Under the pieces are notes generated by a model, which was not told where the DNA came from, made no database searches, and was given only the letters and a program-made list of their open reading frames with translations. Of a stretch of 58,307 bases of DNA, positions 1 through 11,563 are shown piece after piece. A program made the position numbers and the translations under genes. The stretch's first letter is position 1. The number at the start of each line of letters is the position of its first letter. Source of the DNA: Pseudoneurospora amorphoporcata (lineage: Eukaryota > Ascomycota > Sordariomycetes > Sordariales > Sordariaceae); assembly GCA_033297205.1 (NCBI GenBank), contig MU859271.1:1-58307 (forward strand). Reading direction: 5' to 3'.

Positions 1-1545
1 ACAACCCCATTAATCGGCGGCCTCACGTCTCCATGCAGACTCGTGCTGCCACTCTTTGACGAAAAGTGCACGTTCACCGTGAAGAAGCTCTTCTTGCTGT
101 CCTTGGCAATCCACTCGGCAACCAGCGGCTTGCGGGTATAGTCCCACACAGCGTTAGTAGGCTCAATACGGCCGGGGTTGTACTTGAGGCTGGGAGCACC
201 GGTCTTGGCGTCGACGATCACCTCGTTCGCGTCCGTGCTGCTGCCGGGGTTGGGGTTCTTGAGAGACAAAGTGGAGGGGTTGTACAAGTAGGCGACGCGG
301 ATGTTACCACCGGGCTGACCACCGTCTTCGTCGTTGACGGGCTCGATGGTGACAAAGTCGTACGTCGGGCCTCCCGCGGACTGGATGGCCGAGACGAGGG
401 TGGTCAAAGTCTGGTTAGCGGACGTGACGCCGTCGTCAGTAGGGCCGGTATCATCTTGGACTTCCTGGATGAACACAAGGTCGGGGCTCTTGAGGTAGTT
501 GACGATTTGGGAGGCGACCTTGGGCATGTGGGCGCTGGTGGGGGCCAAGTTATGGACGTTGTAGGTGCCTACTGTCAAGCCCTCGCACTCGCCTGAGGAG
601 ACCAAAGTGGTGGGAGGCGGGGTAAGGGGAGAAACGGTCTTGATTTGGAGAGCGGTCAGGGGGAGGATGGTGTAGAAGCCATAGACGTTGGTTACTACGC
701 CGGTGATGTCCTCGAGGAGGTCGCCGATCTTGGTGGTGGTGGGGTTTTTGGTGGAGTCGAGGGGGGAGCCGATGATGATTGCTTCGGGGTTGGAGTCTGT
801 TTTTTGAAGGGGGTTAGACATACAGTTCTGGGGGTAGCGAAGCGGGATGAGGGAAGGAGAGGAAAGGCTTACCCTTGGCGGTCATGGTGAGAGAACCAGC
901 ATCGTTCTTGCCAGTGACAGTCCAGTCACCGATGACCCAAGTATCGCGGTAGTAGCTGGGGATCTTAAGGGCGGTAGGCGCCTTGACGGTGACCAGCTCG
1001 CCGGTGAGAGACTCCCAGAAGTCGAGGCCATACTGCGCAGGTTGCAGAACAGGGTTGACGGCAGAAATGTTCTGTTGAGCGTTGGGCACGCTATAGATGT
1101 CGCCTCCGTCGAGGCTGGTGTACTGCTCGGTGGGAGGAGCGAGAGTGTCCTTGCCAATCACCAAGGGAGTCACGGCGTTGTTGCTGGACACAACGGTGAC
1201 GCCGGTCGGGTTGGTGAGCTCGGTCAGGTACAAGTACGTGTTGGAGGACCGGTACTCGGACACCTTGGCGGAGCCGAGGGTGATGATGTCGCCGACGTTG
1301 ACGGTCTTGCTGATGGTGCTGCTGTAGACGTAGATGGACTCGGAAGTGGCCTCGTCGTCGTCAGGGGTCGTCGAGCGGATGTAGAAGCCGGCCGAGGACT
1401 TGGCAGTGACGAGACCGGTGACGTCGCTGACGGTCTGGCCGTTGTAGGACGAGATGAACCTGTTGCCGTTGATCTCGGCGATGGTCAAGGCCGCGGAGAG
1501 GAGAGGCTGCAAGCCGGCGACGGCCCAGCAGAGAGCGCCCTTCAT
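1..1545 (-). CDS. Secreted endonuclease/exonuclease/phosphatase-family nuclease (ExeM/NucH-like), 3' end outside window
   Basis: Two exons are visible: 1545-873 and 796-1, with a 76-bp intron (797-872; donor GTAAGC, acceptor ACAG) that joins in frame. About 489 residues are present and the C-terminus lies beyond the window edge. The protein starts with a hydrophobic signal peptide (about residues 1-19). Next comes an OB-fold-like module typical of extracellular nucleases, with VTGLVTAKSSAGFYIRS and later VNVGDIITLGSAKVSEYR. The DNase I-like EEP domain begins near residue 297: TYNVHNL (302-308) with the metal-region Asn, FIQEVQ with Glu336, GGNIRVAYLYN (387-397) and VNVHFSSK (465-472). The final catalytic Asp/His motifs would lie downstream of the cut. 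The likely role is extracellular hydrolysis of nucleic acids or phosphodiesters. Family membership is established from the motifs; the substrate is inference. Confidence 0.88.
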
Positions 1546-4045
1546 CTTGTTAGATGGGAGGTTGAAGAGTGACGTAGGATGAGATAGACACTTCCGGAGG
1601 GCAAACCACTGATGCTCTCTCTGGCTCGGTCATTGTCGATCGGAGCGGCAGCCCATTTAGGTCTTATAAACAGAATTTCCCCAGGCTACTACACTAGGTA
1701 CAACTACCTACCTCTTTGAGTGATACCGAGCCGGCCCCGAATATGCCGCGGGATGCTACACGTGGGGACCAAAATGCGAAATGCCTGGATGATTTACTGA
1801 AAAAACAAAATCAAGCATCCGGCGATGTTACCTGTTTATCACGATCTTGACCAATTCAGGGGAATTGCAGCCGATTGACAGGGAACACCCGCAAAAGGCC
1901 GCTGTCCCACTTGCTGTAATCAGCAACGTCGTGACCCAGGCGGCCGCGTTGATTGGTGGGATGGCTGACACGTTCTCAGTGGTGGTGTGGATTTCACCTT
2001 CCCGAGTGGACAGGTGCGAAGACAATATTGCCAGGGGGGTTGCAGAGCTAAACTAGCAGAATGGACAAGCTTCGCCGCCGCAACCTTAGGTAACGCCGCA
2101 TGTACGGACGGACGCAGGACACAAAGCGAATCACCAGTAGATAGGTAGTTCCTGCAGATGAAAGCAGCAGGTACGCATGTTGCAGTGCAGATGGTTTAGA
2201 TGCCCCCCTGCCCCGTGAGAGATCAGATACCTAGGTAAATGACAACGTGGACGGCAGAGTGCCGGAGTGGCAAAGAGTCTTCTGAGAAGGCTAAGGTAGG
2301 TCGAGGACGGGACCGACTGAGAGGAGCTTCTATAGGCCGGTGGATCCGACCATTGAGATATCGGAGACATTGCTCCTGCTTGTTTGCTTGCTTTGGATGT
2401 CAAGGAAGTGGCAGACCTGGCAGACCAGACTATACATCAGTCGTGGTAGGTTTGTTAGCGCGGTTCATGTGATAGGGGTCTGCGAAACTTAACGAAAAAG
2501 AACAACGGGATAACCACGTTCAAAACAGCAAATTGGAGAGAGTGTATCAAATAGGAAAACGTAGTGGGTTGATGCCAACTTCTTGCGCGAAAATCGGTGG
2601 AATATTGGTTGAGTTGCGAAGAGTACGTTGTGAAGTCACGCTAACGAACTTACCAGGGCTGATGTGTACAACCGGCGATTGATAGGAACGACTAGGAAGT
2701 CTGTCTGACTACCTTAGGTTTACGTACTGACAACCTTATCAGATGACCTGAAGAGTTCTTGTTGCTCGAAGATACGAGCCTGGAAGAGGTAAAATAAGAA
2801 ATGAAATAGTGGGAGATAGGGTAATGTGTTGAAAACTAGCTCGGGGAAATCGACAGGGGATATAATGAGAGGCGGATAAGAATGGAGGGAGTGAAGACAA
2901 AAAAAAAAGAGAAAGACAGAAGACAACTCACTCGCTGATGGGACGATATGGGGCTTGAAATCGAAAGCCGCTTGGCCCGCGATTGTTCTGTTCGAGATAG
3001 AGGATAGCATGAGGGGAGACTGAGATTTTGATCATGTTCGCGACAAACCTTGATCGTTCCCAAATTAACATCGCCGCCGTCTTGGGTATTCCCATCCAGG
3101 TTACAACTTGTGACATGTGAAGAAATTATCTCGTCCCCAGATGCCAAGGAAGGGCTTAAATTGCATATGCGACGCATCGGCCAATGTCAGCTGCAAAGCT
3201 GCGCGAACTGATGTTGACCGTCAACAACCCTATAGTTGCAGAGCGCTGCAGAGCGTTGCAGATGGGTTGGCATCGCGATGCGCTAGGGTGAAAAGAGGGT
3301 TGGGTTGCGGTGATTTGGAGATTGGATTTTGGTTAGGATTTGGGGGAATGGAGAACAGTGACCGATGTCGGAACCAAACTGCTTACAAGGCGGCGAAGTG
3401 GAGGAGGAACAGCAGGGAAGAGAGTGCCGAATCTGGAGATGGGGACGGGCGCGAGGTCACCGGGAAGAGCGGGGCCGATCTGGACTTGTGTAACCGGTCT
3501 TGGGAGTCATGTTCATTGAAGATGGTGCCCAAGGACGGAACGACACTAAAATACCGCACCGGAGCCCCGGAAGTCCGGCAGCGGCTACCACGGAGCCGAA
3601 AAGGTGGAGTAGGCCCGGCCAACCGAGTCAGGCGGGAACGACGCCAATTCGGATCCGGTATGGCGGAACCGAACCCCATTTAATTTCAAGCTCTTCTTAA
3701 CAGCTTTTGCTGGAAGCCCCACGTACTTCTGTTACTACCAGCTCCATCTGCCCCTGAGCATATCGGATACGATGCTCGATTTCGTTTCGCGCGACGGACG
3801 CGTGTGAACCCCGGAGTGTAAAATTCCCGGACGAATGAGCGATTATCCAAACCACGCCTTTTGTTTCGTCATCTGATAGTCAACCGCCGATCGTCCTCCT
3901 CCAGATGTCCAAAACGTGTTGACGATGTTGGTGACCCTGATAGGGAAACAGGGGCTTTTGGTTATCACAATCTCACGATCCACCCCTCTGCATTTCGGCA
4001 TCGGTCTGGATTTCCACCTGCGAACTCAAAATAGCTTTGCGGAGG

Positions 4046-4084
4046 AGAAGAAGAAGAAGAAGAAGAAGAAGAAGAAGAAGAAAA
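4046..4084 (+). repeat. (AAG)n microsatellite
   Basis: About twelve uninterrupted AAG units in a non-coding area. On the opposite strand this reads as a CTT tract. Confidence 0.95.
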
Positions 4085-4792
4085 GAGGACACACGCGAAG
4101 CATCGCTTGTGTTTAAAGCTAGGAGGCAACATCGATCAAAGGGGGACTGGCCGAGTTTCTCAAATGTTGTAGCGAGTGTTGCTTGATGTGATGAGTATAT
4201 CTTGGGTGTCCCTAAACCGTAAAGTTGCCGATCCCAAGTCTCAACACACGAGCTTCCACTTACAGCTAGTAACCTCAAAGAGAGGAGCGGTTGTCGACAT
4301 GCCATCCATGCGGTTGCATGCATATAAATATAATGAGAATGGGGCAGGCCTTTCTCATGATCTGTCGGTCACCTGTCGATCCCCCATGGCAGGGCACGAT
4401 GTGGCATGGAGAGCTTGTCCGAGTGCAAAGGATGTCAAAAGGCCGATGCTGACCCAGCTCATCTCGGTAGCAACCGGCCCTAGTCGCGACTAGGCAACTT
4501 GTTGAGGATGAGTCCAGCAGGAGCTGTGGTGTAGGGCCAAATCGGTCCGTGCTCTCAGTCAGGAGTTTGTCGTCGTATCGCGTGTTTTGGATAACACGGG
4601 GAAATTTGTTTCATGCGAAGAAACAAAAACAAAGTGAGCGAGGGTCTGGTGGTGGATGTGGTGGGTGGATTAAACTCAGCGTGCCAATGTTGGTCAGTGC
4701 TGCGACTTTTGATGAGGACTGGGGCTCGATGCAACGCTGCGATTGTTGCCGTCTAAAATGTTTTGATGTTGAGATTCAGAGAGTGTCGCTGT

Positions 4793-4808
4793 GATGATGA
4801 TGATGATG
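4793..4808 (+). repeat. (ATG)n microsatellite
   Basis: Five tandem ATG units in non-coding sequence. Confidence 0.85.
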
Positions 4809-7215
4809 TGAGTGTTCGGGGTTTAATCTTGATTTTCAGCCTCTTTGGGGACTCGATATTCATCGAGCTGCATATAGCTGATGAGGTGTCTGTGACGGTT
4901 GGTGTTCAGAATGATTATTGCAACGTGTAATGGAAGACGGTGAAATCAACAAAGCACGGGCACTGTCCGAGATGTCGACCAGGACTGAATTGCGGCACCT
5001 GCCGGCATATGACCGCCGGCATTGAGCCCGCCCGATGACAACTGAAAGAGCGCCGGACGGGGCGGGGACCAGTCGCGTCGGGTACTGTTGTTCCGAGCTA
5101 AAGTAAAACCCCCCTGTCAAGTACCTACCTAGCACGGACTACCACGGCCAAAATTTCGGGGTTGTGTAATGTTCGGTACTTACCCCTCCTATTAAACTTA
5201 AGAGGTAGCCATCATACCAAGACCTGTGTTACAGGTGTAAGGTAAGGTACCTTTAGCTTTCCTCGACTTCGATTTGCACCTGCTCCTGGCCTGGCATTGA
5301 GTTAGAGAAGGGAATGTGCCTGCCCCTGGCATAAACAGCGAGGGACCTGGACTTCCAGTTCAGGCACCAGGGGCAGCGGCATCAAGGGACACCACTGCTT
5401 CCAGTGACATCACAGCGGGGTTGAGACTTGAGCCTGCCCCAACTACCTTACCTACACTAAAGAAGTCGCCTGAAAGGAAATCTAAAATTCCCCATTCTCC
5501 CAGCGGCTATCTCGAGATTCAAGTCGGGCTCATCTCCTTTTAGAACACCAAGACCTCGCAATATCCCCCTCAGTTCACGCCGGTTAACCTCACGTGTCCC
5601 ACAGTGCCCGATTACATTGGTCAACTTCATCTCCACGATCTCGTTTTCCTTTCTTTCAGTTTTCACTTGTTGGTTGACTTGCACCACGAGATCGCCGTCC
5701 CTCTGGATCTTCCTCCAGGGTGTTCATGATATTAATTGTTAGTGATCAGCACTCAGGTCCACCAGAAACAGTCACCATCAACGAAACCCTTTGGCGCCTC
5801 GCTTGATATCATCATGGAAGTCTAGAATAAAATCTTCAACATCGCCATGGTCGGTGTAAAGCCAACTGCTCTAGGGGCCACGAGCACATCAGAAAAGTAG
5901 AAGCAGAAAGCCCGTATGTCAACAAATTCTGATCAAGGATTTCCTTGTGGAAAAACAAAAAAAAGGTTACGGGGACCAGCACTACGACACCCATGAGGCA
6001 AATCTCCAGGGGCTTCGGCTAGTGACCGCAATCCTCTTCAACGCTACCCCCGTTCAATAGGTACCGCGTACTGTGCACTGCGAATGGCGTCCATCCCTCG
6101 AGCTTCCGTCGGCTTACTTCTGCAGGCACACATTCAACATCACAAATAGCCGTGCCAGGAAAATGCTGCCGACGAATAACCAAAAGGGTGGCACCCGTGC
6201 CAGCAAATTCCAAGGTACACGGCAAACACTGCTTGGTCTTTTGCCTCCTCGGGACCCAATGGCATTCGAGATATGCTACCAGACTGCCAGATGCTTCGAC
6301 GCTGTATCACGTCCGATTCTTCAACGCCGTCTTGTAATCGCCGATGAGATACCAAGTGAGATTCCCATATTGGAGGAATCGCCAAATGTCACACCTTTCT
6401 TACTGCGCGCTAATACTTGTATCAGAGTACACAGTACGCGTGTTTCCCATGTACATAGCCGACCAGGGGGTAAGCATGGTGAGATATCTCCCTCTACCAC
6501 CACCACCCCGGCACCACAAAGGAAACCACGTTTTGGACAATTTTGGAGCATCATTCTCGGTGGAGCCCCCGACTCCAAAACCGCTACCGGCCGGGGATCC
6601 TGTCCACTGCCACTCCCGGGGGCCAGGACAGCAATGATTTGCGCATGCTCGCCGGCCAAGGAAAAAAAGGAGGACAAGGAAGCAGACTTCTCGGGACCTC
6701 ATTCCTCATATTTTCTGCCTCTCCCACACCACTGACGTACATACCCGATCCTATCTTCCTTTCGTTTGTTTTTGCTTCCTGTCAGGCTGTCCCTTGCCCC
6801 CAAGAGATGACAGCCTGCCTAGATCGGAATTACCGGGACGCCTCTTTTCACCTCCGACCGACTTCGACGATACGTACTTGTTGCTGCTGGATCCCGGAAT
6901 TGCAGTCTTTGATGCAAACCTTTTGGGTGACATATCCCCACCGCCTTACCTTGACAGTTCTGCATCTTGCGCGACTTGGGAAAAAGAAGGAATAAGTCGT
7001 TTTTACCGGGCTTTTCTCCAGCACCCAAAAAAAGAAAAAATCTTCACCGCTGCACCGACTTCACACCGACCAAGCCTCACGTCTCATGATTTCCTCTCGG
7101 TGATCAGCCCTCTCGACCTTAAGGCCTGGGTCTGCTTGGAGTTTTGCGCCCTGGAACCCGGAAACTGCATATCAACCTCCAGAGTCTCCATTGTTCCACA
7201 GCAGCAAAATCCATC

Positions 7216-9837
7216 ATGGGCCACCGATCAAAGTTCCCCTTTTCCATACCGGGCCGGAAAGCCAAGCCGATGCCTCCGCCTCCTCTACCACCACCACCCC
7301 CCTCTGGCGCACCGTTAACCAAGGCACAAAAGATCCTTGGCACGGGGGAGATCAACATCGATTCTCCATGGGAAATCAGAGCCAGCCCGGCCATCAACAA
7401 CGCCCCTGTTTCGAGCGCAGCTCATCATAACGAGAGAGATGTTGGTCAGCGAAGGACTCATCACATTGAGGCATCCGCTTCCCACGAGAGGCGATGGGAT
7501 GACGAGCCAGAAGCTGCCCCGAGGAATACGGGCTGGCAGCATAACGATGGGCCAGAAATCATAAACTACGCAGTTGCCAACACCTCTCATCAACAACGAC
7601 GACAGTCTAGCTCTACAACTGCCTCGTACTACGACCAACAGCAGCACCAGCTACAAAGGCAACAAACACAAAACTCGGCCATGTCCAAATCCCAACTACC
7701 CTCCAAGGCCCAGCAACTACTTGATTTCGATAACGGCGTTCAAGAGACCACACCTGAAGTGAGAATGAAGAAGAAGAAGCCATCGATGCTCGACATTTCT
7801 TCCCGATTACTCAAATCCAAGTCTTCTAAACAACTGAAGCCGGATTTGGTTGACTACAGCGCCCATGTTCTTGGAGCAGATATGATTACCAACTCGCCAG
7901 TCATGCCGACAGCGCCGGACATGAGCCAGCAGCCGATGAAGCGCCGGACGGAGAGGACGGAGTACGAACGCTACCAACAGGAATCCTATGCCAACTCGGC
8001 CGGGCAGGAGATGTACGAGGCACCGAATTTGAATGAGGGCCCGGCACCTGATGAAGAAGTCTCCTCCTTCCCGGCACCGCCTTTGAATCCTTCTGCAAGG
8101 ACGGTCTCCTTGTCTCTATTCCCACCAACTTCGAGCGGCCGACCAGTTCAAACGCCCAAGCAGCCCGAGGGCCCACCATCCAGTGTTCTTACACCTTCCA
8201 GCTTGGCATCGCCTCTCGCGGACAGTGAGAGTATCTCCAGTCGTCACACCAGGACCTCCAAGGCCTCGAAGCGGACAGATCGTAGCATGACCGAGCTTGA
8301 CCTACAAATGAACAGCGTCTTGTCCCTTTCATCGGATTCAGAGGAGGATAGCTACGAGTCATCTACACAAAAATCGCTGGCCGTGCCAATAGGGTTGGGC
8401 GAGCAGGGACCATTGAGCCCAGCCAGCACTCTTTCCACAACCTCGCAACCTTCCCCGTCAACAGCCGATTATGGCCGAGCCTCCAAATCAGCAAAGCGGC
8501 TACAGCAGTACGGCACACAAACACAGTTTCTGCCTATTCCTGAAGGTGCCGCGGCAGCTGATGTTTCGAGGAGAAGCGCGAGAGGCACTTCTCAGAAGAC
8601 AAGCTCATCCAAGAAGCAGGCATCATCATTGCTTTATCAGACTTCCCGTCTTTCCATAGGCAGCACCTCCACCTCCCAGACCGCGATGCATGGCAAGCCT
8701 TCGCAGTCGAAGAAGGAAGCCTACAATGACGACGACGACGATTTGCAGTTCGAAGACTTCCCAGCTCCCCCGCCCAGCATCCGGAGCGCACGAAACTCGA
8801 TGGCCTCGCATAACTCCGGAAACGCCACGCCACCACTGTCGCCCACCAGCGTCGACGCCGAATTCTACCTCCAAAACCGCAGCAGCGAGGCATTCGGGGC
8901 ATACGCGCCGGACAACCGATCCGTGTACAGCGGCCGAAGCCTGGGAAGTGATGGATTCGGGGGTGCGGGACGGCGGGGAAGCACCACCAGCAGCATCCAG
9001 GACAACGCCAGCGGGCGGTTCATGGCCGTCACGCGCCAGGAGGAGATGTTGCTGGCCGCCCTGCGCCAGAAGCGCGCCCGCATGCGCGAAGACATCCTGG
9101 CCGAGTACGGAGACAACACCCGGGACGGCAGCGACCTCGATCCGCGACTTGATCCGCAAGATGCGCGCCACATCATGATGAGCGAAAGCACCACCAGCAG
9201 CAGCAGGGTTTCGAGGCAGTCTTCGGCCAGCACGATGCGGCTGATGGAGGCTAATGCTTTGAACGCGCGGCCGCACGGGCATCAGCGACCGCAGATTCGC
9301 ATCAGCACGGGGTCTGTCGATAAGAGATCGGACAGGACCTTGTCGGAGTCTTCGGGACAGATTCTGGTCATGATGGATAGGCCGCTTAGGCAATCGTCGG
9401 GAGGCTGCGGGGACGAGTCGGAGCCCAGCCCGGACCTGGATGGATTCATGCACTTTGACGACGGTGCCGGCGGCGAGATGTTGACGAGGGGCGCGTTTGG
9501 TGGGCCTTACGAAAGCGGCGATTACAGGCGTAATAGCCGGTCAAGCCTGGGTGGCCACTCGACTTCCGAGTCCTACAAGGCTCAGAGGACTCCTTCCTCC
9601 CGCTCGAAGGCTTCGTCGCGGTCGGACAGGGTGTCGGATCACGTCAGCCCCAAGACTTTTGGTCATCTGGCCCGCGAGGCGGAGCGCCGGAACAGGATTG
9701 TTGAAGCGCCCGAGGAGGATGATATGGAGGATGATGGGATTCCCCGCCCTGATTCGCCTATTTCGCCTGGTGATTTCCCAGTGCCGGTTTCGATGCTGAA
9801 GAAGAATGTTAGGTTGAGCGCTGTTGGTCATTACTAA
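7216..9837 (+). CDS. Large Ser-rich, mostly disordered conserved fungal protein
   Basis: A single-exon frame of 873 residues. I chose the ATG at 7216 (context CCATCATGG) because the protein then begins with a basic, Pro-rich segment, MGHRSKFPFSIPGRKAKP, followed by a polyproline run. An upstream in-frame ATG at 7144 would add 24 non-descript residues. The protein is dominated by Ser, Gln and Pro low complexity. Two segments look structured or conserved. An acidic-to-aromatic stretch near 505-550 includes DLQFEDFPAPPPS and later YAPDNRSVYSGRS. A charged helix near 606-632 includes RQEEMLLAALRQKRARMRE. The C-terminus has phosphorylatable RPDSPISPGDFPVP. There is no transmembrane segment, signal peptide or enzyme motif. 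It is probably a cytoplasmic or cortical scaffold with many phosphosites; that role is inference and the family is unnamed to me. Confidence 0.85.
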   Translation: MGHRSKFPFSIPGRKAKPMPPPPLPPPPPSGAPLTKAQKILGTGEINIDSPWEIRASPAINNAPVSSAAHHNERDVGQRRTHHIEASASHERRWDDEPEAAPRNTGWQHNDGPEIINYAVANTSHQQRRQSSSTTASYYDQQQHQLQRQQTQNSAMSKSQLPSKAQQLLDFDNGVQETTPEVRMKKKKPSMLDISSRLLKSKSSKQLKPDLVDYSAHVLGADMITNSPVMPTAPDMSQQPMKRRTERTEYERYQQESYANSAGQEMYEAPNLNEGPAPDEEVSSFPAPPLNPSARTVSLSLFPPTSSGRPVQTPKQPEGPPSSVLTPSSLASPLADSESISSRHTRTSKASKRTDRSMTELDLQMNSVLSLSSDSEEDSYESSTQKSLAVPIGLGEQGPLSPASTLSTTSQPSPSTADYGRASKSAKRLQQYGTQTQFLPIPEGAAAADVSRRSARGTSQKTSSSKKQASSLLYQTSRLSIGSTSTSQTAMHGKPSQSKKEAYNDDDDDLQFEDFPAPPPSIRSARNSMASHNSGNATPPLSPTSVDAEFYLQNRSSEAFGAYAPDNRSVYSGRSLGSDGFGGAGRRGSTTSSIQDNASGRFMAVTRQEEMLLAALRQKRARMREDILAEYGDNTRDGSDLDPRLDPQDARHIMMSESTTSSSRVSRQSSASTMRLMEANALNARPHGHQRPQIRISTGSVDKRSDRTLSESSGQILVMMDRPLRQSSGGCGDESEPSPDLDGFMHFDDGAGGEMLTRGAFGGPYESGDYRRNSRSSLGGHSTSESYKAQRTPSSRSKASSRSDRVSDHVSPKTFGHLAREAERRNRIVEAPEEDDMEDDGIPRPDSPISPGDFPVPVSMLKKNVRLSAVGHY

Positions 9838-11563
9838 ACAAACAAACAACAGTTGGATATGACAAGGAGGGACGCATAGCTTTGCATTTTTTTCATGTTC
9901 GCATAGCATGAGGAAGGGAACGGAGAAGTCAAGTCAGAGATACCACAAAGGGGGCAGGACCAGGGAGCATACTAAGGGTTGGTACGGGAAAACCAATGAA
10001 CTTGTTATCATGATTTGGCTGGGCAATGGATCAGCGACACCTACACCAACAAACAACACATACTCGAAAGAGGAGTGTTCTTTGTCTTTTTTGTTTTCGA
10101 TTCAGATGTTGCGGCTTGGGATGGAAAGAAAGAGGCAGGTTCCCACACGGAAAGTCCCTGGCATTTATACGAAGGTGTTGTCTCATCTATGACGGCGCAC
10201 AACAAGTCTTCTGTACATGGTCTTTTTAATGGAGGCTGCTGATCATATTGTTGATGATGAACATAAATAAGCTCTCTGAGAGTTGTGGTATATACCACAC
10301 CACAAACATCCCGCTTGGTAAGAGGGCGAGGATATGTAACATAGATAGCAAACTTACATACAAAACCTAATGATACGCGCGACTGACGCGAATAACTTCC
10401 TCGGATGAGGATAGTTAACGCACACAAGATTGAAGCTCTTCCTTTGATTCCTTTTTGTGACCTTGGACACGAGCTCACATGCTAGTCAGGAAGAGATCAC
10501 CACCCTTTTCACGATGGCTTCAATTTATGCATCATCCGTCGGGACCGACGGACACACCTCATACCCCACATGCCCCCGTCATGGGGAAGGTAGCGATATA
10601 TGGTAATGTGGAAGGCGCAAAGCTGTACCTAAAAAGAGGCCAAACGATGCCAAATGAAGCAGACAGACCGTCAACAGCTGTACGGAATTTCATGGGAATT
10701 TGCACTCGTGCACAGGCCCTCGAATCCCTCTATTTAACACCACAAAGCACCTCCTCTTCTTCTTCTTCTCTTTTTTTCTTCATACTTACCTTGACAAACT
10801 ACGCGGAGATCAAGAAAACCGCCGTAGTACGGTGGTGGGCCTGCATTGCACATCGTGGTTGCTAGCTGTCGTGATTGGTGCCTTCGGTGCCGTTCTGGTC
10901 GTAATTTTTGATGTCAACCAAACCTCTGATTGCGAATGGAAGCAAACCCATCTTTTTCAATGTGTGCTCGGCCTAATAGGTCGTGCCATGGGGAAGGAGA
11001 ATCATCAACTGCGCCGGGACCAGTCTTTTCACTAGACTAGGTACCTCAGGTGGTCACTTGTTGTCAATGGTGAGCCGGAGTGAAGGAGGGCATTCCCAGA
11101 TGCCCGGAGCCCATGGATGATTGGAGGCCAAGTTGGGCATGTTAGAATATAAAGATAGGTATGTACAAGTACCCGTCTTTGCCTAACACTATCAGGGATA
11201 CGGATGTTATCGTGCTAACTGAGCATCGGCGATATAAGCGCTAAATTGCTAATGCAATATCATAAAAGTCCCCAGCCCTAACACTAGCGTTCAACTGCCC
11301 CACCAGAAAGTTGTCGTCAGCAGCGTCATTCTTCTACTTGATCGCTTCTCTAGTTTTCTCCCTCGTCTTCTTCCAATGCACCATCTCAACACCAACACGA
11401 CAAGACAACAGCTCGATTACTGTCGATCAACCTCCACGCAGACAATGCTCTATAAACCACCATGACCAATCATCGGATTGCGATCCTCTTGGACCCACCG
11501 ACCTGCGCCCTCCTCCTGAACCGCATCACAGCCGCAACTCCCGGCCATGGCTCGCCATCGTGA
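9838..11563. other. Intergenic region between convergent genes
   Basis: This is the 3' flank of the Ser-rich gene and of the convergent membrane-protein gene. Open frames on both strands are short and overlap each other. A pyrimidine-rich TTC/TTT tract lies around 10750-10790. I see no RNA gene. Confidence 0.6.

Larger units (their letters stand above)
1546..7215. other. 5.7-kb intergenic region
   Basis: No coding region is convincing here. Open frames of up to 220 codons (for example 6073-6735 + and 3117-3683 +) lack recognisable domains, overlap open frames on the other strand and show no codon structure like the neighbouring genes. The region contains TACC/GGTA-type short repeats (about 5110-5250) and an AAG microsatellite. 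The last kilobase (about 6200-7215) is the probable promoter and 5' leader of the gene starting at 7216. Confidence 0.6.

Noticed and set aside
847..1572. Long open frame on the plus strand over the nuclease gene
   Set aside because: It is the antisense shadow of the nuclease exon, whose minus-strand frame has a signal peptide, family motifs and correct splicing.
3117..3683. 188-codon plus-strand frame in the first intergenic region
   Set aside because: Arg/Gly/Ser-rich with no domain, and an equally open frame lies on the opposite strand.
6073..6735. 220-codon plus-strand frame upstream of the Ser-rich gene
   Set aside because: It lies in the probable leader or promoter region and has no family resemblance and no coherent start context. 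Overlapping frames on both strands are similarly open.
8626..9453. 275-codon minus-strand frame
   Set aside because: Antisense shadow of the Ser-rich gene; Arg/Ala composition reflects the GC-rich third positions of the real frame.
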